Positions 29,763-37,535 of a stretch of DNA of 37,535 bases are shown one piece after another. Below the pieces are notes generated by a model. That model was not told the origin of the DNA and ran no database searches. It saw nothing but the letters and a program-made list of their open reading frames with translations. This DNA comes from Collinsella aerofaciens (GTDB lineage Bacteria > Actinomycetota > Coriobacteriia > Coriobacteriales > Coriobacteriaceae), in assembly GCA_008671135.1 (NCBI GenBank), contig RQAP01000014.1, forward strand, positions 1-37,535, written 5' to 3'. Positions within the stretch are counted from its first letter, which is position 1, and every line of letters starts with the position of its first letter. The position numbers and the translations under genes are program-made.

Positions 29763-32075
29763 CTACGCCGACGCGCTGTCGCGAGCCGCCTGGCATGTAG
29801 GAGTCTGACGCAGCGTAAGCGGCTTGTCCCCCGCCTCGGCCGACGTGGTCAGCGTATACGTGATCGTCGTCGTCTCGCCAGCATGCAGGTCAACGGTTCC
29901 TGAATAGCAGGGAACTCCGTGCCAAGTGGCAGCGAACAGTCCAAACTGAGTCCCCTCGACGGTTAGATCGGTAATGCTGCCGCCTGTCGGCGCAAACAGT
30001 GATACATACAAGCGCTCATCGTCACGCGAGGTCCCAGGCGCACTGGCCGCTACGTAGTCGGGCAGCTTACCTGCCTCCTCCTGCGTCATGATGTTCGTCA
30101 GGGTAACGGTGATGCGATACGAGCAAGCGCCGTCGCCGTTCTTCACGCCCTGACCAATCTGCGTATCGGCGTTCAGATACCAGTCGAGCTTGGAGAAGCT
30201 CAGGTTGTTAAAGTAGACACCAGCAACGGGATCTTCACTCGGGTCATCCGGATCGGGCAGTGAGGCGTCGATGTTCATCTCCTTGATAGCGTTCTGCTCG
30301 TCATCGTTTTTCATCCACGCGATCAGGCGGCCCTCTTCGGCACCGCGCTCAACGGCGCTGACAAGGTTCGCAACATCGACGTCGCCGATACCGCCAAGGA
30401 TCTTGTCAAAGGCAGCGCTGGCGACGGATGCAAAGATGCCGTCCGACTCCTCGACCGGATAGTTCCAGTACACATCATGCATAAGCACCTTCGCCGCGTT
30501 AGTACCGTCAACGACTGTACCGTCGGGCAGTGAAACATTACCCACGAGGCCCAACAGATACTGCAGGAATACCGGATCGATACCAATGACGCCATCGACG
30601 TCCTGACCATATTCAGACTTCCACAGCGCGGCGACACGCTGCGAATTACGGGGCCAGTCGGGCGAATAGGTGTTGCCCGAGATGTATAGGTTGCTGTGGT
30701 CACCAAACAGCGTCTCATCTTCTTCGTCGACGCTCTCAACCGCCTCGTCTTTGCTGCGCGCAATGCAGGGAACAAACTCGCCAATCGACATCTGGCCGTC
30801 GGTGACCGAAATCAGACCCTGCGAACCGCCAAAGCCGCCGCAGGCACGAATCTCGACGTTGTTCATCGCGTACATAAGGTAGTTGCGCGTCTGGCCGTTG
30901 GCGCCGAGCATCTGGGGAAGGACGGGGGCGACCTTCTCCGCCGCGTCAACCGCACCGTTGAGGGTGGCAAAGCCGTCCTTGGCTTTATCGACCAGCTCGG
31001 TCACCTGGGAAATATGAGTATCGCCAATGCCCTGGACCTTCTCGTTGGCGCTCTTGAACACCTTCGAGCTGCTGGAAAGCGAATCGGCGACCGCCTGCAG
31101 CGCGGACACGTTAATCATGCCGTCCTGGAACAGCTTGCCGGGCGTAGCCTGCGAGAGGTTGTCGGCCATGGGAACCAGCGCATTGCTCGAGACATCGGAC
31201 AGGGCGTCAATCATGGTGCGGGCCGCATTGATATCGCTGCCATACACCGGGATAAACGAAGCCGCCGCCCACAGCGGGTTCGAGGTCTCCGCCTTCATGC
31301 TGTTACAGAGCTCATCGATCTTCTTCGCGTCGTCAGGCAGCGTCGAAAAATCGCCCGACGTGACCTTATCCTTAAGGCCACCGACGATCTCGACAGCCTC
31401 CTTCGCTTCGCTCTTTACGGTCTTTGCCGAGTTAAGCAGCATAAAGCCGCTTGCGCCAAGCACAACGAGAAGCACCGCGACTACAGCGGCAATAATGGCG
31501 CCAGTGTGATGCTTTTTGCGCTCGCCCTTGCGATGGCGATGACGGACCAGACCGTCAGAGGTCGAACTCGACGAAGCATCGCTACCGTAGTTCAAGCCAA
31601 AATCGTAATAATCTTCCTTGGAACCCGAGCCCGCAAACTCGGCACCGCTATCATCCAGGCGGGCGAACGTGCCAGTCTCGGAGGCGCCGGTGTAAATCGT
31701 GCCAAGGTTACCCGTAAGCCCCGCGCCACCGGCAAAGGGAGTATTGTTGGCGGCCTTGCCGGCATTAACGTTGCCGGCAGCATTCGCGGCGTTGGCAGCA
31801 CCTGCGTTGTTCGCAGGCACCGAAGGAGCCCCGCTCGGCTGCGACGCGGAGGTTGCACCGCCCGCAAAGACATTCCCTCTTGCACGGCCGGTCTTTTTTG
31901 CCTTTTGAGACTGCTCGTACAGAGCGGTAAACATCGCCGTCTCGCCCGGGGACACGCGCTTACCGGAACCGCCCTGTCCAGCGCCGCCCGGCGTGCCGGC
32001 TTTACCAGCCCCGTTCGGACGCGGCGGAACTGCAGGACGGCCGCTATCGCTGCCCTTAAAGTGATTACCAGCCAT
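29763..32075 (-). CDS. DUF4012 domain membrane protein
   Basis: A 770-residue protein. The N-terminal cytoplasmic part (1-175) is of low complexity, rich in Gly, Ala, Asn and Pro, with repeats of NAANAAG type. A basic stretch RHRHRKGERKKHH (about 178-190) precedes one membrane helix (about 193-214). The long extracellular part contains a helical region and the DUF4012 core (about 395-560: NYLMYAMNNVEIRACGGFGGSQGLISV, then DWPRNSQRVAALW, then DGVIGIDPVFLQYLLGLVG). A beta-rich C-terminal domain follows. DUF4012 proteins occur in actinobacteria near cell-surface polysaccharide genes, and their function is unknown. ATG at 32075 is preceded by GCGAGGA. It resembles the LytR-CpsA-Psr topology but lacks that domain. 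Confidence 0.9.
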   Translation of the reverse strand: MAGNHFKGSDSGRPAVPPRPNGAGKAGTPGGAGQGGSGKRVSPGETAMFTALYEQSQKAKKTGRARGNVFAGGATSASQPSGAPSVPANNAGAANAANAAGNVNAGKAANNTPFAGGAGLTGNLGTIYTGASETGTFARLDDSGAEFAGSGSKEDYYDFGLNYGSDASSSSTSDGLVRHRHRKGERKKHHTGAIIAAVVAVLLVVLGASGFMLLNSAKTVKSEAKEAVEIVGGLKDKVTSGDFSTLPDDAKKIDELCNSMKAETSNPLWAAASFIPVYGSDINAARTMIDALSDVSSNALVPMADNLSQATPGKLFQDGMINVSALQAVADSLSSSSKVFKSANEKVQGIGDTHISQVTELVDKAKDGFATLNGAVDAAEKVAPVLPQMLGANGQTRNYLMYAMNNVEIRACGGFGGSQGLISVTDGQMSIGEFVPCIARSKDEAVESVDEEDETLFGDHSNLYISGNTYSPDWPRNSQRVAALWKSEYGQDVDGVIGIDPVFLQYLLGLVGNVSLPDGTVVDGTNAAKVLMHDVYWNYPVEESDGIFASVASAAFDKILGGIGDVDVANLVSAVERGAEEGRLIAWMKNDDEQNAIKEMNIDASLPDPDDPSEDPVAGVYFNNLSFSKLDWYLNADTQIGQGVKNGDGACSYRITVTLTNIMTQEEAGKLPDYVAASAPGTSRDDERLYVSLFAPTGGSITDLTVEGTQFGLFAATWHGVPCYSGTVDLHAGETTTITYTLTTSAEAGDKPLTLRQTPTCQAARDSASA

Positions 32076-32111
32076 AAAGAAATCCTCGCAATTGAGTCGC
32101 AATGAAAAAGT

Positions 32112-32133
32112 CCATAACGTTACTAGTTTATGG
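32112..32133. promoter_or_regulatory. Dyad upstream of the DUF4012 gene
   Basis: CCATAA (32112-32117) is inverted at 32128-32133 (TTATGG) around an AT-rich 10-bp spacer, 37 bp upstream of the start codon. It may be an operator. No convincing -35/-10 pair was found nearby. Confidence 0.3.
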
Positions 32134-32224
32134 CATTTTGAGCATCGACAGCTAAACTCCAGACACGGACATCAATTGGCGAAAATGCGGCACAACACCT
32201 TTTCTGTCTTGGCGGCGGCGTCAA

Positions 32225-33247
32225 CTACACCGTAAGGAACATCATCACGATGATCATGGCAAAGCCGATAAGGTCGGTCGGCAAAAACACCGTGCCCAGC
32301 ATAACGGCGCTGGTGATGGTCGCCGAAACCGGCTCCACAGTTCCGATGAGGCTCGCACGCACCGAGCCGATGTCCTTAACGCCCTGCATATAGAGCATGT
32401 AAGCAAAAAACGAGCCGATAACCACGAACACCGCGAGCGCCTCGATACCGGCGGCATCGAGCGCCGGCATATGCGCCCAGGGCTGCACGAAGACGCACGA
32501 GACCACGCCCGCCGTGAGCATTGCCGAGCCCGTGACGATGGGGCTGCCGTATTCGGGCAGGATCTTGGCGGGAATCACCGCCATACACGCGGCGCTGACC
32601 GCACACATAAGACCTGCTGCCAGGCCAAGCGGCGAGATATTCAGGCTGGTGGGGTCGCCGCCGGTGGCGATTAAAAAGGTTCCACCCAGAGCCAGGCCAA
32701 TGCCGATGACTTCGCGAGTACGCGGCATGCGGCGATCGGTCACGCAGGCGTAGCCCATGATGATAACGAGCTGCAGGCACTGGAGCACCGTCGCGGTTCC
32801 GGCGTTCGTCAGGCGCACGGCCGAAAGATAGCAAAACTGGTTGAACAGCAGGCCAAAAGCGGTAAAGAGCAGCAGCTGTTTGCGATCGGCGGGTGTGGTC
32901 CAGAGCTTAATCAGGCGCTCGCGGTCGCGCGTAACAACCACGGCCATAAAGAGTAGACCGGCGAGAATCTGACGCACGCTCATAAGCCACAAGGTGTCGA
33001 CGTGGTAGGTATCGAACAGAAAGCTCGCGCTGGTGCCCGAGAAGCCCCAAAACGAACCGCCCACCAACGTAGCCAAGACGCCCGTGATCATCTTGCGCGA
33101 CGACGCATCGTTAAGGCGCTCGCGCCATGCGCGACGGGTGTCACGGCTGAGCTCGTCGGTGCCCTCGGGCACATCAATGTTCGATATATCGGTCATCGGC
33201 ACCGAAGCCCCTGCGCCTGCGACCTGCTCGACACACTCTTTGCTCAT
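32225..33247 (-). CDS. EamA/DMT-superfamily transporter
   Basis: A 340-residue protein with ten predicted membrane helices after a hydrophilic N-terminal tail of about 52 residues. Two EamA repeats are visible (about 55-195 and 205-338), for example FWGFSGTSASFLF near 67 and the GSVRASLIGTVEPVSATI motif near 295, typical of drug/metabolite exporters. The substrate cannot be told. ATG at 33247 follows GGGGGAGTGGA. The 150 bp to the DUF4012 gene holds no clear terminator, so the two may be read together. The 230 bp upstream (33248-33478) holds no gene I can support. Confidence 0.93.
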   Translation of the reverse strand: MSKECVEQVAGAGASVPMTDISNIDVPEGTDELSRDTRRAWRERLNDASSRKMITGVLATLVGGSFWGFSGTSASFLFDTYHVDTLWLMSVRQILAGLLFMAVVVTRDRERLIKLWTTPADRKQLLLFTAFGLLFNQFCYLSAVRLTNAGTATVLQCLQLVIIMGYACVTDRRMPRTREVIGIGLALGGTFLIATGGDPTSLNISPLGLAAGLMCAVSAACMAVIPAKILPEYGSPIVTGSAMLTAGVVSCVFVQPWAHMPALDAAGIEALAVFVVIGSFFAYMLYMQGVKDIGSVRASLIGTVEPVSATITSAVMLGTVFLPTDLIGFAMIIVMMFLTV

Positions 33248-33478
33248 TCCACTCCCCCGAAACAGCCTGGAAACAATTCGGCTTACCTTACCACGGCGAA
33301 GTCACCAGCTGGAGGCTTGTCCGCTTATCGGTAGGACAATTCCGCAGGCGTCTTTCCATAGCTCGATACCGCAATGGCCTTGCATTATGCGACAGCCAAA
33401 TCGCGGCAGCAGGCTCTTTTGAAATGGATACGACAAAGCCCCCGAATTCCACAATGTAAGCGATTTTTAAAAATGTTC

Positions 33479-33507
33479 TTGTCACCGAGTTCAGGCTCCG
33501 TTATATT
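33479..33507 (+). promoter_or_regulatory. Promoter of tRNA-Val
   Basis: TTGTCA (33479-33484), a 17-bp spacer and TATATT (33502-33507). The start point would be about 22 bp before the tRNA. Confidence 0.85.
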
Positions 33508-33536
33508 ATCCCTTGCGTGCTTGCGCACCCTTGATC

Positions 33537-33611
33537 GGGCGTTTAGCTCAGGGGGAGAGCGCTTCCCTGACACGGAAGAGGTCAGAAGTTCAAATCTTCT
33601 AACGCCCACCA
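33537..33611 (+). tRNA. tRNA-Val (GAC)
   Basis: A 75-nt tRNA including encoded CCA. Acceptor stem GGGCGTT/AACGCCC, D-arm TAGCTCAGGGGGAGAGC, anticodon stem CTTCC/GGAAG with loop CTGACAC (anticodon GAC), and T-arm AGAAG-TTCAAAT-CTTCT. All stems pair well. It reads GUC and GUU valine codons. It has its own promoter and terminator. Confidence 0.97.
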
Positions 33612-33619
33612 AATGTTCG

Positions 33620-33656
33620 CAGCTCAGAGGCTATGTCCTCTGGGCTGTTTTGTTTT
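33620..33656 (+). terminator. Terminator of tRNA-Val
   Basis: CAGCTCAGAGG (33620-33630) and CCTCTGGGCTG (33637-33647) form an 11-bp stem with one wobble, followed by TTTTGTTTT. The following 248 bp to the next gene contains a 13-bp direct repeat (CAAAACCGCGTCA near 33715 and 33766) and no gene I can support. Confidence 0.9.
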
Positions 33657-33904
33657 ATGTCGCCAAATCAGCTGGCAGCTCCAACCGCCCAAGCAACCAC
33701 CCTGCCCATACACAAAACCGCGTCAGCGACCCAAGTGCCTATCCCGGCTGACTCTGCAGTCAATCAAAACCGCGTCATAGCCACCGAGGCCGAGGCCAAC
33801 GCGTCTCGAACCCATCCGAGCCGCAACTCCTCAGCAAAACGCCGCGATGTCTGCGTCCTGCGGTATCCTTGAGCCACTTGCACCTGCAGCACCAAGGAGC
33901 CGCC

Positions 33905-34590
33905 ATGCGCACCGAGCTCGATGTTCCCTTTTCGCACAAAGAAGAAGCCAAGGCGTTGGGCGCCAAATGGGACCGGACCAAGAAGATCTGGTATGTACCC
34001 AGCGGCGTCAACCCCGAGCCCTTTGCCGAGTGGCTGCCCGGTGTTGACCGATCCGACCCCTCAGCGCCGTATATATATCTTGTACTGGGCAAGCGCGAGT
34101 GCTGGAAGTGTCACAAAGAGACCTCGGTCGCGGCCTTCGGCATTCCCTATCGAGCCGATAACGACGAGAGCATCGCCATCGCGCACGCGCCCAACGAAGC
34201 CGGGCACATTGCCATCGACACGGCCAACGCCAACGCACTCGCCATCGTGCCCGCTCTTGGCTGCGTGCCGGGCGAGATCCGCGACTACCTTCATAAGCGC
34301 TGCGGCTACAAGCCCGTAGGCGCGCGAGCCTCCAAAGCCCCGTCGCTCGGCAACACGTGCACCAGTTGTGACGCGTTGCAAGGCAGCCGCTATCTGTTCG
34401 AAGAGCCCTCGTCCCCGTTTGCCCTCACTGCCATCAACAAGCTGCCGGCACTGGAGTTTGTGCGCGTCGAAGTTGCCGGCGTCTTGGCGTCCCGGCCACG
34501 CGCACCGACTTTGACCAGGCGCTCTTTACCTGGGCACGCGACCATCACGCCGAGTTCCACAAGCAACTCGGTGAGGGGATTTATTTGTAG
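33905..34590 (+). pseudogene. DUF5710-domain zinc-binding protein gene, frameshifted
   Basis: ATG at 33905 follows AAGGAG. Residues 1-45 (TELDVPFSHKEEAKALGAKW...KKIWYVP) are a DUF5710 domain. Two CxxC pairs follow (CWKC and CTSC), suggesting a zinc site. After about residue 199 the frame turns into an Arg/Ser-rich readthrough that runs antisense to the next genes. Reading two bases later from ACCGACTTTGAC gives TDFDQALFTWARDHHAEFH, then KQLGEGIYL and a stop at 34588-34590, which looks like the true C-terminus. The CGCGC at 34499-34503 fits an extra GC dinucleotide. The restored protein would be about 227 residues. This is a real mutation, a sequencing error or phase variation. The function of the family is not known to me. 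Confidence 0.75.
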
Positions 34591-34627
34591 AGGCAAAAGA
34601 CACTCACAGCCAACTCCTCCGCATCAC

Positions 34628-34912
34628 CTATCCCTCGTCGCCGGCGTCGTACACGATATCGAGGCCACAAACAGGGCATTTCTCCGGATACACCGGCATA
34701 TGAACGCCTGTCCGTTTTCTCACTTCGTCGCTGAGTCTGTCGCGCGCATCGATAAACCGAATGTCGAGACACGGTATTTGCGAGCCGCAGCAAGGGCAGG
34801 TGACGACAAACGACGCGCAATCAACCTCTACGCTCGGAAACATATTGTTGTCTATAAGGGCACACGGCAGTTTTCCGTACTTCCCCATCGCAATATCGCC
34901 TCGCCAGCTCAT
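34628..34912 (-). CDS. Small zinc-ribbon-like protein, unknown
   Basis: A 94-residue protein. Two CxxC motifs, CPCC (about 38-41) and CPVC (about 78-81), with 36 residues between them form a probable zinc-binding site. The C-terminus is acidic. ATG at 34912 follows GGGGAGCGTGT; a longer reading to 34984 lacks a good start. It lies 37 bp from the end of the convergent DUF5710 gene. I do not recognise a family. It may be a rubredoxin-like or nucleic-acid-associated zinc ribbon. Confidence 0.65.
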   Translation of the reverse strand: MSWRGDIAMGKYGKLPCALIDNNMFPSVEVDCASFVVTCPCCGSQIPCLDIRFIDARDRLSDEVRKRTGVHMPVYPEKCPVCGLDIVYDAGDEG

Positions 34913-35034
34913 ACACGCTCCCCTCTCGCTATACAAATCAGGAAGAGCATGCACCGGCGGGCGTGCGCGAGATTGCATCGCCACGCGATCCGATCAAACA
35001 ACACGATCGTCAAAGAATGCCAAAGCCAAATACG

Positions 35035-36117
35035 CTAATACGGCAGAAGCCCCGCCTTTTCACGCTTCTTTTCCGAGCGATCGAACTCAATGCGATGGGC
35101 CTCAAGAAACACCGTATCGGGTCGCCACTGACGCTCACTCGGCTGCCTTAGCGTCGCACCCGCAAAGGAAGCGTAGTCGGTCTTATCCAGCAGGTACGAT
35201 CCGCACAGCCGATATTCGCCGCAAACAGGCTCAAACGAAATCAGGTGAGCATCAAATAGGGAATGAAGATCGCGCCGAAGCAGAATACCGTTGCTGGCAA
35301 CCTGCGATTTGGGTCCCGAGTAATTCTCGATATGCGCAGCCTCCAGAGCTTCGCTGACGCCGCAGTCCGACACCGCGCAACGGCCATCATAGGCGGCAAC
35401 GAGCTGCTTGCGGAACCATTGCTGCCCCAATCGCTCGCGCCTTAACGCATAGCGGACCTTTTCGTCGTCGGTCACACCCTGTCCGGCAAACTCAATATCG
35501 ACGGGTATGTGCTTCAGATAACTCATGTCGGGCGCAAAACGAGGGTCCGGTCCGCCTTTATGAACAGGACCGTGCAGAACAAACCATCCGTTTTCGGGCT
35601 CGAACCGCTCAACAAACGCAAGGCCGAGCACCTTATAGCCCACCTCGGTTGCAAATATGACTCCGACTGGGACGCCACATTCCATGCAGTTGAGCATTTT
35701 ACGGTTGTAATTCTGGTCTCGAAAACCAACGGTACCCGGCGCTTGAACCGAGTACTTAATGACCCATGTGCCATCGTCCAAATAGAGCGGAGGCACATCG
35801 GTGTAGAAGCTCTTTTTAGAGTTATGGACCGAAAGCGCAAAGATCTTATTGGGATCTTGATTCACCCGATCCTGGCCCGGCCAGAAGATCCCTGAATCCC
35901 GCGTTACGGGAAAGAAGTCCGAGCCAATTCTCAAACGATACTGATACTGAGGGCTATCTTCCTTGGTGTGGTGCGGAAGGCTGGTCCAAACGCCGCCGCG
36001 CTGTTCCTCACCCAGAAACCACTCCCATGCCTCAACGTATTCGGAAGGCACGAGACTGCGGGCGCGGTCATAGCTTGGTCCATCCATCAACGGAACAGCA
36101 AGGTCAATGTCGTTCAT
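35035..36117 (-). CDS. HNH endonuclease, restriction-like
   Basis: A 360-residue protein. The C-terminal HNH domain (about 237-300) reads QLVAAYDGRCAVSDCGV, then EALEAAHIENYSG and NGILLRRDLHSLFD. His262, Asn276 and His284 fit the HNH triad, with Cys247 and Cys252 as a possible structural zinc pair. The first 200 residues form a separate domain (YNRKMLNCMECGVPVGVIF and YKVLGLAFVERF near 137-172). I have seen this layout in actinobacterial putative restriction enzymes, where the front domain may recognise modified DNA. No methyltransferase lies nearby, so a modification-dependent (type IV) role is possible. ATG at 36117 (AGGTG 6 nt upstream) is preferred over GTG at 36126. Confidence 0.85.
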   Translation of the reverse strand: MNDIDLAVPLMDGPSYDRARSLVPSEYVEAWEWFLGEEQRGGVWTSLPHHTKEDSPQYQYRLRIGSDFFPVTRDSGIFWPGQDRVNQDPNKIFALSVHNSKKSFYTDVPPLYLDDGTWVIKYSVQAPGTVGFRDQNYNRKMLNCMECGVPVGVIFATEVGYKVLGLAFVERFEPENGWFVLHGPVHKGGPDPRFAPDMSYLKHIPVDIEFAGQGVTDDEKVRYALRRERLGQQWFRKQLVAAYDGRCAVSDCGVSEALEAAHIENYSGPKSQVASNGILLRRDLHSLFDAHLISFEPVCGEYRLCGSYLLDKTDYASFAGATLRQPSERQWRPDTVFLEAHRIEFDRSEKKREKAGLLPY

Positions 36118-36269
36118 CGCCAGCACCTACAACCATACGAACGCGAGTCATGCCCTTCAATAATATGGCCGAGAGTCAATTATTACGAGATCTCATTCCA
36201 CGATCGGCACATCGTTGATGCTCTCGGTTTGCCGCTGGCGCGCTTGTACCCCGCTACCCCACTTCCCTG

Positions 36270-36275
36270 TATACT
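36270..36275 (+). promoter_or_regulatory. Possible -10 box before the 36333 gene
   Basis: TATACT preceded directly by TG lies 57 bp upstream of the GTG start. TTGTAC at 36244 is 20 bp away, too far for a standard -35, so the promoter would depend on the -10. A separate dyad AATAAT-N14-ATTATT (36159-36184) lies in the same divergent region, nearer the HNH gene. Confidence 0.35.
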
Positions 36276-36332
36276 GATGTAGCACGTGTTTCATCCGGGC
36301 TTGTTGGGCCGGGTCGTTCATGGGAGGTTCTT

Positions 36333-36824
36333 GTGGCTGTTTCGAATCCGCCTAAGGGAAGCGTTTCTTCTTCGTCCATCAAGCCGGTTACACGCAAGGC
36401 CGTGCGCTGCCAGCGCGAGGTCGCCTGGCTTGTCACGCAGGCAGCAGGCAGACTCGTGGCGAGCACGGAGGACGTCAATGCTCCCACACCGAGCTTTGTG
36501 CTGGCAGCGGCGCTGGATTTTGTGCGCCAATTGGAGCTTGCCGCACAGGATGCCAGCGGCCACCTCGACTACCAGAATGTTATGGCACCCGACCTGCAAA
36601 CGTTCTGCCACATGGCCAAGTTGCCCGCCGCGCCCAATGCGCTTTCGGACGCAGGCTACATGTTTACGCTTTCGGGCGCGGACCTTATCCGCGATATCTA
36701 CGCATACTGCAGCGAGCTCGCCGAACGCAGCGTCTTTGGCAAGGCTGAAGTCAAACCGGGATATGTCATCAAGCTGGTTCTTAGGCTGTTCTTGATGGAC
36801 GGGTTCGGGGCCATGCCGGCGTAA
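36333..36824 (+). CDS. Conserved-type hypothetical protein, no domain recognised
   Basis: A 163-residue protein. GTG start with GGGAGG 5 nt upstream. The first 20 residues are Ser/Lys-rich, and the rest is predicted to be mainly helical (CQREVAWLVTQAAGRLVAS, FVLAAALDFVRQLELAAQ, LIRDIYAYCSELAE). No signal peptide or membrane segment is seen. The strong ribosome site and protein-like composition support a real gene. The function is unknown. Confidence 0.75.
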   Translation: MAVSNPPKGSVSSSSIKPVTRKAVRCQREVAWLVTQAAGRLVASTEDVNAPTPSFVLAAALDFVRQLELAAQDASGHLDYQNVMAPDLQTFCHMAKLPAAPNALSDAGYMFTLSGADLIRDIYAYCSELAERSVFGKAEVKPGYVIKLVLRLFLMDGFGAMPA

Positions 36825-36924
36825 GCTGAGTCTTTAGCATCACCGTCGACTGGGCAACAACCGCTTTACCTTAGTGGGCGCCAATCGAGGGTCGATTATT
36901 GAGTCGCCTCGTCCACTAACGCAT

Positions 36925-37535
36925 TTATTCCACGCGCTCTGACAGTCGATATTTGCGGTTGCGGCTTGTCGACGGCGCCGTGGGCTCAAGCTCGCCTTGA
37001 GCAATGAGCGCGTTGACGCGCGACCTAACCTGGGAAATTGTAAGCCCCGTGCGTTCTGCCAGCTCACGCGTCCCCAGCTCGCCGTAGTGTTTGAGTGCCG
37101 TCACAATTAAGCCCCCGCCATGATCGACCGGCTCGATCTTTGAACGGTAAAGTACGACCTTGAACCGATCGAACCCCGGGCAGAACAGGGGCTCGGCCAG
37201 ACCATGCGCGCGCATGGCATCGATCATCATCGGGATGCCCGAGCCATTGCCCTCAGCCGGCGAACCTGCGCCATCCGGCAGCGGGACAATCGACATGAGC
37301 TTCACAAGCGTCGCGTTACGGCATCGGGAGCTGCCGTCAAACAAGTTCTCGCGAGTCTTTCCCCCGTAAAGGCCGCCAGGATTCGTCACCTCGACACGAT
37401 CGTCAAAGACGTCGACGGCAATCGATTGTCCACAGAACCGATCCCCGTATTCTCGATGGATTACGGCGTTGGCGATTGCCTCGCGCAGAACCTCCTCGGG
37501 AATCTCAAGCGAGTCGACACGCGAGACGCCTTGGA
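36925..37535 (-). CDS. RecG/AlbA_2-like ATP-binding regulator, C-terminal part
   Basis: The gene runs off the right edge; about 203 codons are visible. REAIANAVIHREY, then IAVDVFDDRVEVTNPGGLYGG and NGSGIPMMIDAMRAHGLAEP are the N, G1 and G2 boxes of the GHKL-like ATP-binding domain found with Schlafen AlbA_2 domains (often named RecG-like or transcriptional regulators). A C-terminal winged helix follows (TRELAERTGLTISQVRSRVNALIAQGELEPT). The AlbA_2 domain would lie outside the window. Such proteins are often near defence or mobile genes. The role here is unknown. Confidence 0.88.
   Translation of the reverse strand, partial: QGVSRVDSLEIPEEVLREAIANAVIHREYGDRFCGQSIAVDVFDDRVEVTNPGGLYGGKTRENLFDGSSRCRNATLVKLMSIVPLPDGAGSPAEGNGSGIPMMIDAMRAHGLAEPLFCPGFDRFKVVLYRSKIEPVDHGGGLIVTALKHYGELGTRELAERTGLTISQVRSRVNALIAQGELEPTAPSTSRNRKYRLSERVE

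Noticed and set aside
33288..33485. A 65-codon frame upstream of the EamA gene
   Set aside because: The GTG start lacks a ribosome site and overlaps the -35 box of tRNA-Val; no protein-like pattern.
33633..33872. A 79-codon frame after tRNA-Val
   Set aside because: It begins inside the tRNA terminator and has a Thr/Ser/Asn-rich composition typical of non-coding sequence.
34591..35038. Extension of the DUF5710 reading frame to 35038
   Set aside because: This part runs antisense to the zinc-ribbon gene and across its promoter. The true C-terminus is readable two bases out of frame and ends at 34590.

Overview
The window looks like chromosomal DNA of a high-GC, single-membrane actinobacterium. 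The best guess is class Coriobacteriia, close to Collinsella. This is inferred from the GC-rich sequence, an actinobacterial-type Tad pilus operon without a secretin gene, a complete T-box leader in front of pheS, and an AbiEi/DUF559-like protein of a type I associate with that class. No 16S or other marker gene is present to prove it.

Layout. 1-440: unassigned structured edge DNA, two tandem terminators and tRNA-Phe(GAA) with its promoter. 442-992: a small two-gene module resembling a type II toxin-antitoxin pair. 1051-10641: a Tad (tight adherence/Flp pilus) operon of twelve tightly packed genes on the minus strand, mostly with 1-4 bp or short overlaps. In transcription order they are a CpaB-like SAF protein, TadZ, TadA, TadB, TadC, Flp pilin, a membrane-anchored accessory protein, three TadE/pseudopilin-like proteins interleaved with a 717-residue TadG-like protein, and a DUF192 protein. 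No prepilin peptidase is encoded here. 10894-15000: an RsgA GTPase and a calcium-type P-type ATPase, with large palindromes in the untranslated regions. 15443-16903: pyruvate kinase. 17322-18395: an AbiEi/DUF559-like protein with a nuclease-like C-terminal half. 18392-19240: a zinc-dependent phospholipase C-like protein. 19320-22034: a CbiMQO-type metal ECF transporter behind a NikR-like operator, so nickel is the likely substrate.

22280-26360: phenylalanyl-tRNA synthetase (pheS-pheT) controlled by a T-box leader. 26498-28081: an M32 carboxypeptidase. 28348-29679: GlmM. 29763-32075: a DUF4012 membrane protein. 32225-33247: an EamA-family transporter. 33537-33611: tRNA-Val(GAC) with a clear promoter and terminator. 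The segment after tRNA-Val is accessory in character. It holds a DUF5710 gene broken by an apparent GC dinucleotide insertion, a small zinc-ribbon protein, an HNH endonuclease resembling restriction enzymes, an unknown protein, and the C-terminal part of a RecG/AlbA_2-like ATP-binding regulator that runs off the right edge.

The most notable non-coding signals are a hairpin that would hide the ribosome binding site of the P-type ATPase, long palindromes at 12220-12306, 24821-24905 and 28209-28307, an inverted pair of a 16-bp motif upstream of the DUF559-like gene, and the NikR-like operator placed just downstream of the cbiM promoter.
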